A stretch of DNA of 64,000 nt from Leucothrix arctica (GCF_003172895.1 NZ_QGKL01000012.1:1-64000); one strand, 5' to 3'. Positions 26,549 through 36,294 are shown, counted from the first letter of the stretch. Notes: a model not told the origin generated them from the sequence alone. Program-made: numbers and translations.

Positions 26549-29023
26549 ATGTCTGAACATTACTTAAAAGCATTATTTGATCCAGCCTCACTAGTCGTTA
26601 TCGGCGCAAGTGAAACTGTGAACACTCAAGCAGCCGCAATCACGGCCAAATTACAGGAACAATTTACCGGTAAATTGTATTTTGTGAACCCGAAGCATAA
26701 GAGCATTCTAGAGCGAACCTGTCACAAGTCAGTCGAAGCTATAGAAGACTCGATCGACCTAGCGGTTATTGTGAGTCCAATAAAGTCGGTTGAAAAAGTG
26801 ACTAAGCAATGTGCTGCTCAAGGGATACGAAATGTTCTAGTGATGACTCACTTTCCGAGTCGGTATCGAGGAGAAATAACGAAGGCGATAGCCTCACTTG
26901 ATAGCGTCGCTAAAGAATTGGGTGTTAGGTTACTAGGGCCCAATGCAAGTGCTTTGATCAGACCATCAACAAAACTAAATGTCAGCACAACGGTTAATTC
27001 GATCTTACCGGGTAAACTAGCCTTGGTGTCGCGTTCAAGCTCTATTTGCAACAGTATTATAGATTGGGCTGAAACCGAAGAAGTTGGGTTTTCATCGATA
27101 ATTTCTCATGGTGCAGGTGTAGATGTTGACCTTGCCGATATTCTTGACTTTCTGTCGAGTGACTATCGAACAAATAGTATCATTCTTTATATTAATCATA
27201 TTCATAACTCTAGACGTTTCATGAGTGCTTTACGTGCTGCGGCAAAGATTAAGCCGGTGATTGTGCTTAAGTCTGCTCATGAAAACGGTAGTTACAGTGA
27301 CGCATTCACTAAAATTCCAAATGTACATGTGATGCACGACATTTTCCTTGCTGCGGTATTAAGAGCAGGCGCTGACCATGTATCAAGCCTCAGTAACTTG
27401 TTTGCGGCTGCAAAAATCTTAGGTAGTAGCCAGAAGACTAAAGGTGAAAGGTTAGGTATTATTTCCAATGGCTATGGCCCTGTAATGCTTGCGAATGACA
27501 GGTTAAGAGATTTAGGTATTCAGACAACGACTTTAAGTCCTGAGCTTGTTAAAGACTTAAAAAATACTGCTGATAATCTATTGTTTTTTGAAAATGCGAT
27601 TATGATCTCGAATAGGAAAGACATCGCCGAAGTCTACGCAGAAAATGTTAAACGATTATTGGCGAGTAAGGAAATAGATGCTGTCGCCATTTTTCTAGCA
27701 CCATCGGCAATGATTGATGCGGAAGCCATTGCCTTTGAAGTAGCTAAGGTAGTGAAGCGCGCACAAAAGCCAGTTTTAGCTGTGTGGCTCGGTAGTAATA
27801 ACGCGGGTAAAGGCCGTAAGGCTTTGATTCAGGAGAAAATATCTAATTACAGAACACCTGAGTCTGCTATGGAAGCCTTTAGGTTTCTTTGTCACCATTT
27901 TGCTAACAGACAGCGTTTGCTGCAAGTGCCGTTTGCTTTAAAAAAGATGCAGCCGCCTAAGGTGACAGATTCACGAGCATTGATTCAACAGAGTCTAAAA
28001 AACAAAACTTATGTGCTTTCAATGGTTGATACGCAAGCGTTGTTAGAAGCATTCCATATCAAATGTGATTTTACAAAACATTCTGAAGCGTCGGCATCTC
28101 CTCTTTCAGACCGGTCACTTAAAGTCTCTATTTTAAATGATCCTATTTTTGGGCCTGTCATCAGCCTAGGTTTTGGTGGCGCGATGTCATCAGCACTTAA
28201 AAACAGTGCCATACAACTGCCTCCGTTGAACCGACGATTGTCTGAAGGCCTGATTAATGATGCTCAGGTCACGACGATATTGAATACTATTCACGATGTA
28301 ACTAAGGTCAACCGTGAAAAGCTACGAGGTGTGTTGATTAGAGTCTCAGAGATCGCGACTAATTTACCCGAGGTGTTTGAGTTAACGTTGAACCCTTTAA
28401 TGCTAGGTGAGCATGAAGCGGTAGTGTGCGGTGCACAGGTCGTTGTGCAAAAGGTAAATAAGGACCATAAGTTATTTAGCCATTTGGCTATTCATCCTTA
28501 CCCTTCGGATTGGCACCGTCATATCGTCATTCAAGATAATCAGAAAGTTGAAGTGCGTCCCATTCGTGCTGAGGATGCGAAGGCTGAGATGAAATTCATC
28601 GATAATATGTCTAAAGAGTCAAAGTACTTTAGGTTTATGTATGTAGTGAACACGCTGACTCCCGAAATGCTGTCTAACTTCACTAAGATGGATTATGACA
28701 GAGAGATGGCGTTTGGTGCCTTCATGCAAAAAGAAGGTGAGGATATATTGTTGGGTGAGAGCCGTTACGCGATTAATCCAGATAAGCAGAGCTGTGAGTT
28801 TTCAATTGTCGTTGATGATAATTATCAGGGAATGGGTTTGGCTAGACAGTTGATGCTGATTCTTATTGAGCATATTAAAGATCATGACTTGAAGGTAATT
28901 GAAGGGACTGTGCTTAAGAAAAATACAGCGATGGATAAGTTGATGAAGTCTTTAGGCTTTTCGAAGCGTGCATCACAAGAAGATTACGATATAAATATTT
29001 ATACACTGAAATATGACGACTGA
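26549..29023 (+). CDS. Pat-type protein lysine acetyltransferase (acyl-CoA synthetase-like plus GNAT)
   Basis: An 824-residue protein. A CoA-binding Rossmann domain (about 1-130) and succinyl-CoA-ligase-like domains (about 145-460) are followed by a short degenerate ATP-grasp-like segment (about 475-650) and a GNAT domain (about 665-824) with acetyl-CoA loop QGMGLA. This is the order in PatZ/YfiQ, which acetylates acetyl-CoA synthetase and other proteins. E. coli PatZ is about 60 residues longer; most of the shortfall seems to be in the ATP-grasp part. The ligase-like half probably senses acyl-CoA rather than making it. Divergent from the deacetylase gene. Confidence 0.88.
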   Translation: MSEHYLKALFDPASLVVIGASETVNTQAAAITAKLQEQFTGKLYFVNPKHKSILERTCHKSVEAIEDSIDLAVIVSPIKSVEKVTKQCAAQGIRNVLVMTHFPSRYRGEITKAIASLDSVAKELGVRLLGPNASALIRPSTKLNVSTTVNSILPGKLALVSRSSSICNSIIDWAETEEVGFSSIISHGAGVDVDLADILDFLSSDYRTNSIILYINHIHNSRRFMSALRAAAKIKPVIVLKSAHENGSYSDAFTKIPNVHVMHDIFLAAVLRAGADHVSSLSNLFAAAKILGSSQKTKGERLGIISNGYGPVMLANDRLRDLGIQTTTLSPELVKDLKNTADNLLFFENAIMISNRKDIAEVYAENVKRLLASKEIDAVAIFLAPSAMIDAEAIAFEVAKVVKRAQKPVLAVWLGSNNAGKGRKALIQEKISNYRTPESAMEAFRFLCHHFANRQRLLQVPFALKKMQPPKVTDSRALIQQSLKNKTYVLSMVDTQALLEAFHIKCDFTKHSEASASPLSDRSLKVSILNDPIFGPVISLGFGGAMSSALKNSAIQLPPLNRRLSEGLINDAQVTTILNTIHDVTKVNREKLRGVLIRVSEIATNLPEVFELTLNPLMLGEHEAVVCGAQVVVQKVNKDHKLFSHLAIHPYPSDWHRHIVIQDNQKVEVRPIRAEDAKAEMKFIDNMSKESKYFRFMYVVNTLTPEMLSNFTKMDYDREMAFGAFMQKEGEDILLGESRYAINPDKQSCEFSIVVDDNYQGMGLARQLMLILIEHIKDHDLKVIEGTVLKKNTAMDKLMKSLGFSKRASQEDYDINIYTLKYDD

Positions 29024-29144
29024 GCGTAGGCTTATGAGCCACTCGTAGGCGACCTTACACCACTGCTCTTTAAGCGAATAGTCAGCTATGAACCCGCACT
29101 TTATAATTTACGGATTATAAAAGTAACGGTTGTATCGCTTAAGT

Positions 29145-29732
29145 ATGAAAACCCTCTTAGTCATCATTGTGCTCACAGTCGTCGGCGGTTTGTTATTGAC
29201 CTCAGTAGCGGATGAGAAGGAGAGTGCCTCAAAGGCCTTAGGCTTTAATAATCCTGCTTTAAGTCAGATCAAACTCACCGACCACGATCAGCAACTATTT
29301 AAACTAGGTGACTTAATAGGGAAAACAGTCGTACTCAACTTCATGTTTAACGGCTGTAGCCCGGTCCAAACGGTTGCGTTGCGCCGTGCTTACCTTGATC
29401 ACCAGCTAGAAAAAAAAGATAAAGGTATTGTGTTTTTATCCATTTCGGTGGCCACCGAAACAGATACGCCTCAGCAGTTAAAAGAGTTTGCGCAGCGTTA
29501 CGGCATTTATTCCAAAAACTGGCGCTTAGCGATCACGGATAAAACATCATTAGGTACGTTACTCGAAACATTGAATGCTGGTATTCCACCTTCCGAAGGG
29601 AGAATTGGGCATCTCAATACGGTATTTTTGTTCAATAAAAAAGGTATCCTGAGTAAGCGCTATAAAGGTTATCCGGTCAGTCCTAGCCTAATATTCGATG
29701 ATCTTTATAGCGTTTTGGCTCCCCAAAATTAG
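29145..29732 (+). CDS. SCO-like thioredoxin-fold protein lacking one copper cysteine
   Basis: About 195 residues from ATG at 29145, with a signal anchor (residues 3-20) and a thioredoxin-like domain of the SCO1/SenC type. The CxxxC copper/redox motif reads GCSPVQ, keeping Cys71 but with Gln75 in place of the second cysteine; His156 in GHLNTVF matches the third copper ligand. Normal SCO1 at 51575 has both cysteines. It may bind metal weakly, act as a thiol protein, or use another partner. An in-frame TTG 15 bases upstream is the alternative start. Single gene. Confidence 0.65.
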   Translation: MKTLLVIIVLTVVGGLLLTSVADEKESASKALGFNNPALSQIKLTDHDQQLFKLGDLIGKTVVLNFMFNGCSPVQTVALRRAYLDHQLEKKDKGIVFLSISVATETDTPQQLKEFAQRYGIYSKNWRLAITDKTSLGTLLETLNAGIPPSEGRIGHLNTVFLFNKKGILSKRYKGYPVSPSLIFDDLYSVLAPQN

Positions 29733-29858
29733 CAATTAAAACAAGATTAAACTGATTTAAAATAAAGCGTATTAAACCGCTATTCACTATGGTGTCATTC
29801 CACCAAAAGTATATGATGTTAGTCACTCAAAACGCATATATACAAGGAGTAACTAGTG

Positions 29859-30866
29859 ATGAAAGTAGCAGTGTTTGGTGCAAAATCTTACGATAGTAAG
29901 TATCTTTCTAAAGAAAATGAACACTTCGGACACGAGCTCGTATTTATCGAGGCTCACTTAAATGCGTTAACCGCTCCACTTGCTCAAGGCTTTGGTGCGG
30001 TGTGTGTGTTTGTAAATGATGACATTGATGCAGACTGCTTAAAAGCGCTGTCAGAAGTAGGGGTTGGTACCGTTGCGCTTCGTTGTGCAGGCTTTAATAA
30101 CGTAGACCTTGAAGCGGCTGCTTCTCTAGGGATTAATGTTGTGCGTGTGCCGGAGTATTCGCCGCATGGCGTTGCTGAGCATGCGGTTGCTTTATTACTA
30201 TCCCTCAACAGACAAACCTACCGCGCCTATAACCGAGTTAGAGAAAGTAACTTTTCACTGGAGGGGTTGCTTGGCTTTAACGTCAACACCAAAACAGTGG
30301 GTGTAATTGGTACGGGGAAGATAGGTGCAGCTTTCTGTTCTATTATGAAAGGCTTTGGTTGCCGTGTAATCGCTTACGATATGTACCCAAATGAAGCGTG
30401 CCTCAAGCAAGGCATTGAGTATGTTGATTTGGATACGCTGTTAAAGCAATCTGATATTATTAGTTTGCACTGCCCTCTGACACCAGAAACAGAACACCTC
30501 ATTGATGATGAAACGATATCGGTCATGAAAAAAGGCGTCATGCTGATTAATACCAGTCGAGGCGGGTTGATCGATACCGCAGCGGTCATTCGTCAACTTA
30601 AATCAGGTCAGATCGGTTATTTAGGCTTGGATGTGTACGAAGAAGAAGGGGATATTTTCTTCGAAGATATTTCAGATAAGGTGCTAGAAGATGATGTATT
30701 TGCTCGCTTATTAACGTTCCCCAATGTGTTGGTAACAGGTCATCAAGCATTTTTCACGAGCGATGCGCTAGAAAGTATTGCCAAAACGACACTTCAAAAC
30801 CTTAGCGATATTGATCGAGATAACAGCTGTGCTAACTCTGTTTCAGCGGATTTAATTAAACACTAG
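29859..30866 (+). CDS. ldhA: D-lactate dehydrogenase (fermentative)
   Basis: A 335-residue NAD-dependent 2-hydroxyacid dehydrogenase reducing pyruvate to D-lactate. The NAD motif GTGKIG, the substrate Arg in NTSRGG, the Glu in DVYEEE and the catalytic His in GHQAFFT are all present, and the sequence style ([12 protein letters not shown]) is LdhA. ATG at 29859 follows AAGGAG by nine bases; a GTG directly before it is an alternative. Together with lldD this gives both lactate stereoisomer enzymes in one window. Confidence 0.93.
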   Translation: MKVAVFGAKSYDSKYLSKENEHFGHELVFIEAHLNALTAPLAQGFGAVCVFVNDDIDADCLKALSEVGVGTVALRCAGFNNVDLEAAASLGINVVRVPEYSPHGVAEHAVALLLSLNRQTYRAYNRVRESNFSLEGLLGFNVNTKTVGVIGTGKIGAAFCSIMKGFGCRVIAYDMYPNEACLKQGIEYVDLDTLLKQSDIISLHCPLTPETEHLIDDETISVMKKGVMLINTSRGGLIDTAAVIRQLKSGQIGYLGLDVYEEEGDIFFEDISDKVLEDDVFARLLTFPNVLVTGHQAFFTSDALESIAKTTLQNLSDIDRDNSCANSVSADLIKH

Positions 30867-30971
30867 CGTGTGCAATATTGTCTAATAAGATGATTTTTCG
30901 CTAATTTTTTGTATAATGCATCCTTTTTTTAATGCGCCAGATTTACGCTCTGGACAGCAGAAGGATGCACT

Positions 30972-31970
30972 ATGCCACAAACAGTCGTTTGCGCACTTTA
31001 TAAGTTCGCCACTCTAGATCAGTTCGCTGAGCTTCGTCAGCCACTCTTACAAACCATGTTAGATAACGAGGTGCGAGGCACTTTGTTATTAGCCCAAGAA
31101 GGTATCAACGGTACGGTTGCAGGTTCTCGTGAGGGGATTGATACCGTATTAGCATGGTTACGTTCAGACCCTCGCTTAGCAACATTAGACAGTAAAGAGT
31201 CACTGACTGATGAAATGCCATTCAAGCGCACCAAGGTTAAACTGAAGAAAGAAATTGTCACGATGGGTGTTGAAGGCATTGACCCTCAGCGTGTTGTGGG
31301 TACCTATGTTGCTCCTGAAGATTGGAATAGTCTGATTAGCGACCCAGATGTGATGTTGATTGATACGCGTAATGACTATGAATACCAAGTCGGTACGTTT
31401 AAGGATGCAATCAACCCTAAAACTGACAGTTTTCGTGAGTTTCCAGCGTACGTCAGTGATCATGTGTTGCCACAAAAGCCTAAGAAAGTTGCGATGTTTT
31501 GCACCGGTGGTATCCGTTGTGAGAAGTCGACTGCGTACTTAAAAGAGCAAGGTATTGAAGAGGTTTACCATCTTAAAGGCGGTATCCTGAAATATTTAGA
31601 GCACGTTGCTGAAGAGGAAAGTCTTTGGGAAGGTGAGTGTTTTGTATTTGATGACCGTGTGACGGTTAATCATCAGTTGGAGCGTGGTGGATACGATCAG
31701 TGCCATGCCTGTCGACTACCGATTACAGACGAAGATAAAGCAAGCGAGAAGTACATGCCGGGTGTAAGTTGCCCATCATGTCATGACTCGTTGACTGAAG
31801 AAAAGAAAGCACGCTTTGCAGAGCGTGAAAAACAAATTCAATTAGCCAAAGCACGTGGTATTTCGCATATTGGTGGTGATGTGGCTGAATCGATTGAAAT
31901 GACGCGTGAACAAAAGCGTCAATCCATTCAGGCGCAGCAAGCGCGTGATCGATCGCGTGCTCAGAAATAA
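30972..31970 (+). CDS. trhO: tRNA uridine(34) hydroxylase TrhO
   Basis: A 332-residue rhodanese-family protein (YceA type) that hydroxylates U34 of certain tRNAs using oxygen, towards cmo5U. The N-terminal acylphosphatase-like domain contains EGINGTVAG, the rhodanese loop is [10 protein letters not shown] with the catalytic cysteine, and a Cys-rich segment (CHACR ... CPSCH) near residue 245 is typical. Basic C-terminal tail. An AAGG ribosome site precedes the ATG. Confidence 0.95.
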   Translation: MPQTVVCALYKFATLDQFAELRQPLLQTMLDNEVRGTLLLAQEGINGTVAGSREGIDTVLAWLRSDPRLATLDSKESLTDEMPFKRTKVKLKKEIVTMGVEGIDPQRVVGTYVAPEDWNSLISDPDVMLIDTRNDYEYQVGTFKDAINPKTDSFREFPAYVSDHVLPQKPKKVAMFCTGGIRCEKSTAYLKEQGIEEVYHLKGGILKYLEHVAEEESLWEGECFVFDDRVTVNHQLERGGYDQCHACRLPITDEDKASEKYMPGVSCPSCHDSLTEEKKARFAEREKQIQLAKARGISHIGGDVAESIEMTREQKRQSIQAQQARDRSRAQK

Positions 31971-32010
31971 ACATTACGATATTCATCGTTAAAAAAGATT
32001 AGGAGAGAGT

Positions 32011-32733
32011 ATGTTTGAGTGGTTTGCTAGTCCCGAAGCATGGATCGCGCTGGGTACATTGACAGCGTTAGAGATTGTTTTGGGGATTGATAATATTATT
32101 TTCATCTCAATCTTGGTGGCAAAACTCCCAGACGAGCAACGTGATAAAGCCCGTCGCTTGGGTATTATGTTTGCGATGGTTACGCGCTTAGCGTTACTGT
32201 TCTCTATTTCTTGGGTGATGGGGTTAACCGATCCTTGGTTTACGATATTTGGCGAAGATATTTCAGGGCGAGATCTTATTCTCATCTTGGGTGGGTTGTT
32301 CTTGCTGGCTAAATCAACTCATGAAATTCATAACAGTGTTGAGGGTGTCGAAGACGAAGTGACTGTCTCTAAAGCTGCTGCTGGTATGGGAATGGTGTTA
32401 GCGCAGATCGCTATTCTAGATATCGTATTTTCTTTGGACTCAGTCATAACAGCCGTTGGTTTGGTTGATCACGTGTCTATTATGGCTATCGCAATCGTTA
32501 TTGCGGTGGGTGTTATGTTACTTGCGTCTAAGGCAATTAGTGACTTTGTTGATAATAATCCTACGATCAAAATCTTGGCATTATCATTCCTGATCATCGT
32601 TGGTTTGACACTGATGATGGAAGGTTTGGATTTCCATATTCCAAAGGGTTACATCTATTTTGCAATGCTGTTCTCACTGAGTGTGGAATTGGTAAACATT
32701 AAGATGAGAAAAAAGCACCTAGCTAAAAAATAA
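32011..32733 (+). CDS. TerC family integral membrane protein
   Basis: A 240-residue protein with seven hydrophobic helices and the family motif LEIVLGIDNIIF near residue 20, repeated in part as DIVFSLDSVITA near residue 140. TerC/YgaP-type proteins are linked to metal ion export at the membrane, in several species manganese; no tellurite operon is present here. Ribosome site AGGAGAG is just before the ATG. The 40-base gap upstream is too short for a yybP-ykoY manganese riboswitch. Confidence 0.9.
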   Translation: MFEWFASPEAWIALGTLTALEIVLGIDNIIFISILVAKLPDEQRDKARRLGIMFAMVTRLALLFSISWVMGLTDPWFTIFGEDISGRDLILILGGLFLLAKSTHEIHNSVEGVEDEVTVSKAAAGMGMVLAQIAILDIVFSLDSVITAVGLVDHVSIMAIAIVIAVGVMLLASKAISDFVDNNPTIKILALSFLIIVGLTLMMEGLDFHIPKGYIYFAMLFSLSVELVNIKMRKKHLAKK

Positions 32734-32779
32734 TACCCGTCAAACGGCAAGGTATTAGTGAATTTTCTGATGTAGTATG

Positions 32780-32816
32780 AAGTGTGCTTCGAACCTTTAC
32801 GGTCTGGAGCACACTT
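32780..32816 (+). terminator. stem-loop after the TerC gene
   Basis: AAGTGTGCT and AGCACACTT form a 9-base stem about 50 bases after the stop. The T-run is missing, so this is a weak terminator call. Confidence 0.5.
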
Positions 32817-32870
32817 AGCATTACGGGCTTACTCTTTTGAGTGAGCGAGATTCACGCTGGGGAGAGTATT

Positions 32871-33368
32871 GTGGTTAATCCTTCATCGATCGAGTTTATA
32901 CCTGCTGATTTAGCTCAGAACATGGCAAGTTGCATTGCGTTTAGGCGCGATTCGTTTCAAATCAACTACGGTTCTGACAAGTCCTTTAAGACTGAAATGG
33001 GTGAGGGCGGTGCTGACTATGCATCTCGACTCATCGACTTTCAGCAGCAATTTCCTTACGGCGTTATCCACGTGACACGTGGCGATGAAATTATCGGTCA
33101 AATCGATTTTCGTATTGAAAAGTTGTTCATGGACAAGGCGTTTATCTCCATGTTTTACCTCATTCAATCTGAACGTGGGCGAGGCATCGGTACATTGATG
33201 CATAAATACCTGATTAATACACTGCGAGAGCAGGGCTGTAATGGCGCACGCATCTTGATTCAGTCGAGTAATGAGCGTGGTTTGGCGTTTTATAAAACGC
33301 ATGGCTGGCGCTACGTTAAGCCTGATCTCAGTAATTCTAATATTGATACTTACCAACTGAACTTCTAA
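32871..33368 (+). CDS. GNAT family N-acetyltransferase
   Basis: About 165 residues from GTG at 32871, preceded by GGGGAGAG at a good distance; another GTG 30 bases upstream lacks a ribosome site. The acetyl-CoA loop is SERGRGIGTL near residue 108, followed by SSNERGLAFYKTHGWR, the usual last strands. The N-terminal part (IAFRRDSFQINYGS) is less typical. Substrate unknown. Its stop overlaps the next gene's start by one base (TAATG), so the acetyltransferase and methyltransferase are co-translated. Confidence 0.85.
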   Translation: MVNPSSIEFIPADLAQNMASCIAFRRDSFQINYGSDKSFKTEMGEGGADYASRLIDFQQQFPYGVIHVTRGDEIIGQIDFRIEKLFMDKAFISMFYLIQSERGRGIGTLMHKYLINTLREQGCNGARILIQSSNERGLAFYKTHGWRYVKPDLSNSNIDTYQLNF

Positions 33369-34015
33369 TGCCTGATAGTACTTCTGTTTGCCCGCTTTGC
33401 GAATCTCATTCGACGACTCATTATTTCCGTGATCAACGTGATTATCTGCAATGCGATGTGTGTGATTTGGTGTTTGTCCCGCCTGAGTTTCACCTCAATG
33501 AGCAAGATGAAAAAGAGCGTTATGATGACCATGAAAACAGTATTGAGGATGAAGGCTACTGTCTTTTTCTGAAGCACTTACTCACGCCATTAGTGGAGCG
33601 TTTACCCAAAGATGCCCAAGGTCTAGATTTTGGAAGCGGCCCGGGGCCAACGTTGTCGTTGCTGATGGCGAAAGAAGGCTTTCAGATGGTTTGCTACGAT
33701 AAATACTACGCGGCAGACGAATCGTTATTAAACCAATCATACGACTTCATTACTTCAACGGAAGTGATTGAGCACCTGCGTGAACCAAAAGTGGTCTTAG
33801 AGCAACTGATTGGTATGTTAAAGCCGGGTGCATACCTTGGCATAATGACCAGCTTATTACCCCCGATTGAGAAGTTTGCTGGCTGGCATTATAAGAGAGA
33901 CTTAACCCACATTGTTTTTTACTCTGATAGCACTTTTGAGTGGATAGCAAAGCGATGGAATTTACAGTTAGAGATAATCAGGCGAGATGTGATTATTTTA
34001 AAAAAAGGGAACTAA
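33368..34015 (+). CDS. class I SAM methyltransferase with N-terminal zinc ribbon
   Basis: A 215-residue protein. Residues 5-40 form a zinc-ribbon-like knuckle pair (CPLC ... CDVC), and a class I methyltransferase domain follows with motif I LDFGSGPG near residue 80 and the STEVIEHL post-motif. This layout resembles Methyltransf_23-type enzymes that act on small molecules or wobble-like tRNA substrates. The acceptor is unknown. Coupled to the upstream GNAT gene. Confidence 0.85.
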   Translation: MPDSTSVCPLCESHSTTHYFRDQRDYLQCDVCDLVFVPPEFHLNEQDEKERYDDHENSIEDEGYCLFLKHLLTPLVERLPKDAQGLDFGSGPGPTLSLLMAKEGFQMVCYDKYYAADESLLNQSYDFITSTEVIEHLREPKVVLEQLIGMLKPGAYLGIMTSLLPPIEKFAGWHYKRDLTHIVFYSDSTFEWIAKRWNLQLEIIRRDVIILKKGN

Positions 34016-34090
34016 ACCCTAACAATTGGGCACTAAAACCCAGTAACTGTCGTATAAACAGTACAGCCATATAATGGAGAGACTGACTAA

Positions 34091-34555
34091 ATGAACACAA
34101 AAAAACTTCCCCTGAAGATACTAGCAACTATCGTGTTATCAAGCGTGTTTTTAACCGCTTGTGACGATACTCGTGTCAGAGTATCAGCTGACCTCGGTTC
34201 ACGAGTGGGTGGCCATCATGGCGGATACCTAACTCACACACCTCATAGACACCGTGTTACTTATAACAGCGCACTGGGTATGTATGTCGTTGTTGGTTTA
34301 GCAAATACTTATTACGATAATGGTAGTTACTACCGTTATTATAACTCTGGTTGGCAGCGTTCTAGAGACTACCGTGTTTGGAGCGTGTTAGGTAATAGCT
34401 ATGTGCCTAAGCGTTTATATGCTCGTCACTATAAGAAACCTCGTTACCAACAACCACGTCAGCAAATTCGTCGTGATGATCGTCGAAATGACCGTGGTAG
34501 AACAACTAGACCACAACGTGGTAATTCAGGCACGCATACGCGCTGGATTTATTAA
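34091..34555 (+). CDS. small Arg/Tyr/His-rich lipoprotein
   Basis: A 154-residue protein with a lipoprotein signal (lipobox LTAC, Cys24; Asp25-Asp26 follow). The mature part is rich in His, Tyr and Arg with SYYRYYNSGW-type repeats, and ends in a strongly basic Arg/Gln tail. An Asp after the cysteine often keeps E. coli lipoproteins in the inner membrane. No known domain. It stands alone about 75 bases after the methyltransferase gene. Confidence 0.75.
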   Translation: MNTKKLPLKILATIVLSSVFLTACDDTRVRVSADLGSRVGGHHGGYLTHTPHRHRVTYNSALGMYVVVGLANTYYDNGSYYRYYNSGWQRSRDYRVWSVLGNSYVPKRLYARHYKKPRYQQPRQQIRRDDRRNDRGRTTRPQRGNSGTHTRWIY

Positions 34556-34649
34556 GACGGATAATGCTGGAAGTGACTGTGTTTGAACATTATAGTAATA
34601 ACACAGTTGTTTTCAGCTGCTTACTAATAATAAAGGAGAGAATAAAAAA

Positions 34650-35192
34650 TTGAATATTACAGATTTGCTAATGGGAAAAGAGACCTCTGGTTCAGTCAGT
34701 GAGCTAGCGCGTCAGTTTGGTATTACAGAAGAACAGGCACGCGGTGCAGTTGCTTCTTTAGCGCCATCGCTAGCACGTGGTATGCAGCACCAAACGGAAA
34801 AATCATCAGGCCTAGATAGCTTGATCAATGCGTTAGGTCAGGGTGATCACTCGAAATATATCGATGATCCAGGTGTACTTGGTCGTTCTGAAACGACAAA
34901 AGATGGCAACTCTATTCTGGGTCATATCTTTGGTAGTAAGGAAGTCAGCCGTAACGTGGCAACTCATGCTGCTCAAGAGACTGGTCTAGGTTCTACTCTG
35001 TTAAAGAAAATGTTACCGGTTGTTGCAACGATGGTAATGGGTTCTTTAGGTAAGAAGCTAATGGGTGGCGGTACAACTGCCCCAGCTCGTCAGCAATCAT
35101 CAGGAATTTTGGGTTCATTATTGGATTCAGACAAAGATGGTTCGATTATGGACGATGTTTTAGGAATGGCGTTTAAAGCGGCATTTCGTTAA
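34650..35192 (+). CDS. DUF937 family protein
   Basis: A 180-residue protein with the DUF937/YidB layout: an N-terminal helical domain (SELARQFGITEEQARGAV), a middle GHIFG stretch, and the KKMLPVVATMVMGSLGKK helix. The C-terminus carries the common SILGSLLDSDKDGSIMDDVLG motif. Function is not known. The start is TTG at 34650 with GGAGAG about ten bases upstream; no ATG is near. A strong terminator follows. Confidence 0.8.
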   Translation: MNITDLLMGKETSGSVSELARQFGITEEQARGAVASLAPSLARGMQHQTEKSSGLDSLINALGQGDHSKYIDDPGVLGRSETTKDGNSILGHIFGSKEVSRNVATHAAQETGLGSTLLKKMLPVVATMVMGSLGKKLMGGGTTAPARQQSSGILGSLLDSDKDGSIMDDVLGMAFKAAFR

Positions 35193-35233
35193 GCGATAAC
35201 TCTGTTATAGCGTCACTGACGTCATAATGAGAT

Positions 35234-35268
35234 AAAAAAGCCAGCTGCGTTTGTAGTTGGCTTTTTTT
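35234..35268 (+). terminator. rho-independent terminator after the DUF937 gene
   Basis: AAAAAAGCCAGCT and AGTTGGCTTTTTTT form the stem and T-run; the A-run on the other side makes it potentially bidirectional. Confidence 0.92.
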
Positions 35269-35409
35269 ATGAATCTAGATTGGATTTTCGCCAGTAGATA
35301 TATACTTGTTAAATTAGAGTTAATTATTAGGCTTGTAAAAGCTGTGATAATCTTGGATGGTAATTATATCGATATTTACCTTAAATTTACCCGAATTGGA
35401 GTGTTAAGC

Positions 35410-36294
35410 ATGAACCATCCCGCTAAGATTGAAATCCCGCAGGAAGCTTTTGACTGGTACGACGAGTATGCACATGGTGGTATGGATCGCCGTACGTTTT
35501 TGGGCAAGCTAGCGGTTGCTGGTTTGACGATGGCTGCTGTCTCAGGCGCGCTACTGCCAGACTATGCACTAGCGGAGCAGGTGTCATTTAACGATGAAGA
35601 TCTAACGGCTAGTTACGCGACGTTCGAGTCACCAGAAGGTTTGGGTGAAGGTCGTGGGTATTTAGTAGTACCAAAAAATTTAGAAGGTAAGGCACCAGTA
35701 GTGCTAGTGGTTCATGAAAACCGCGGTCTAAACCCTTATGTTAAAGATGTTGCTCGTCGTTTAGCGAAAGATGGTTTTATCGCATTTGCACCTGACATCT
35801 TGCACACGCTAGGTGGTTACCCAGGAAATGACGACGAAGGTCGTGCAATGCAGAAGACACTGGATAAAGCTAAAGTTGAAGCTGACTTTAAAGCGGCGGC
35901 TAAATTCCTAAAAGGACATGAGTTAAGCAGCGGTAAGTTAGGTGTTGTTGGTTTCTGTTTCGGTGGTTATGTGAGCAATATGCTTGCAGCATCGTTACCA
36001 GATGTTGTTGATGCAGCGGTTCCTTTCTACGGAACACCACCAAAAGCTGACTTGATTGCAAATATTAAAAGCCCAATGATGATTCAACTGGGTGAGTTAG
36101 ATAAGCGTGTTAATGCAACATGGCCTGACTACGAAAAAGCACTAAAAGCGAATAAAGTAGATTATCAAGCCTTTATCTATGAAGGTGCTAACCACGGTTT
36201 CCATAATGACTCAACAGGTCGTTATGACGAGAAAAATGCAGAGCTTGCATGGAGCCGTACGATTGAACACTTCAAAAAGCACTTGAGTGCATAA
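35410..36294 (+). CDS. Tat-exported dienelactone hydrolase family protein
   Basis: About 294 residues from ATG at 35410. A twin-arginine signal (MDRRTFLGKL, Arg27-Arg28) with hydrophobic stretch and ALA-E cleavage site precedes a dienelactone-hydrolase fold. The nucleophile is Cys183 in GFCFGG and the base is in ANHGFHND near residue 263. Known relatives called YghX are annotated as hydrolases of unclear substrate. The 29-residue segment before RR is longer than usual for Tat signals. The open frame extends upstream to 35257 but runs through the terminator, so I reject that start. Confidence 0.88.
   Translation: MNHPAKIEIPQEAFDWYDEYAHGGMDRRTFLGKLAVAGLTMAAVSGALLPDYALAEQVSFNDEDLTASYATFESPEGLGEGRGYLVVPKNLEGKAPVVLVVHENRGLNPYVKDVARRLAKDGFIAFAPDILHTLGGYPGNDDEGRAMQKTLDKAKVEADFKAAAKFLKGHELSSGKLGVVGFCFGGYVSNMLAASLPDVVDAAVPFYGTPPKADLIANIKSPMMIQLGELDKRVNATWPDYEKALKANKVDYQAFIYEGANHGFHNDSTGRYDEKNAELAWSRTIEHFKKHLSA

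Noticed and set aside
32734-32870. Possible riboswitch near the TerC gene
   Set aside because: The hairpin is downstream of TerC, and only 40 bases separate TerC from trhO upstream, too short for a yybP-ykoY element.
34091-34586. Second frame (34401-34586) at the end of the lipoprotein gene
   Set aside because: No ribosome site and no motif; the lipoprotein frame with lipobox accounts for the sequence.
35257-35409. Upstream extension of the dienelactone hydrolase frame
   Set aside because: It would start inside the preceding terminator and put the Tat signal 80 residues from the N-terminus.
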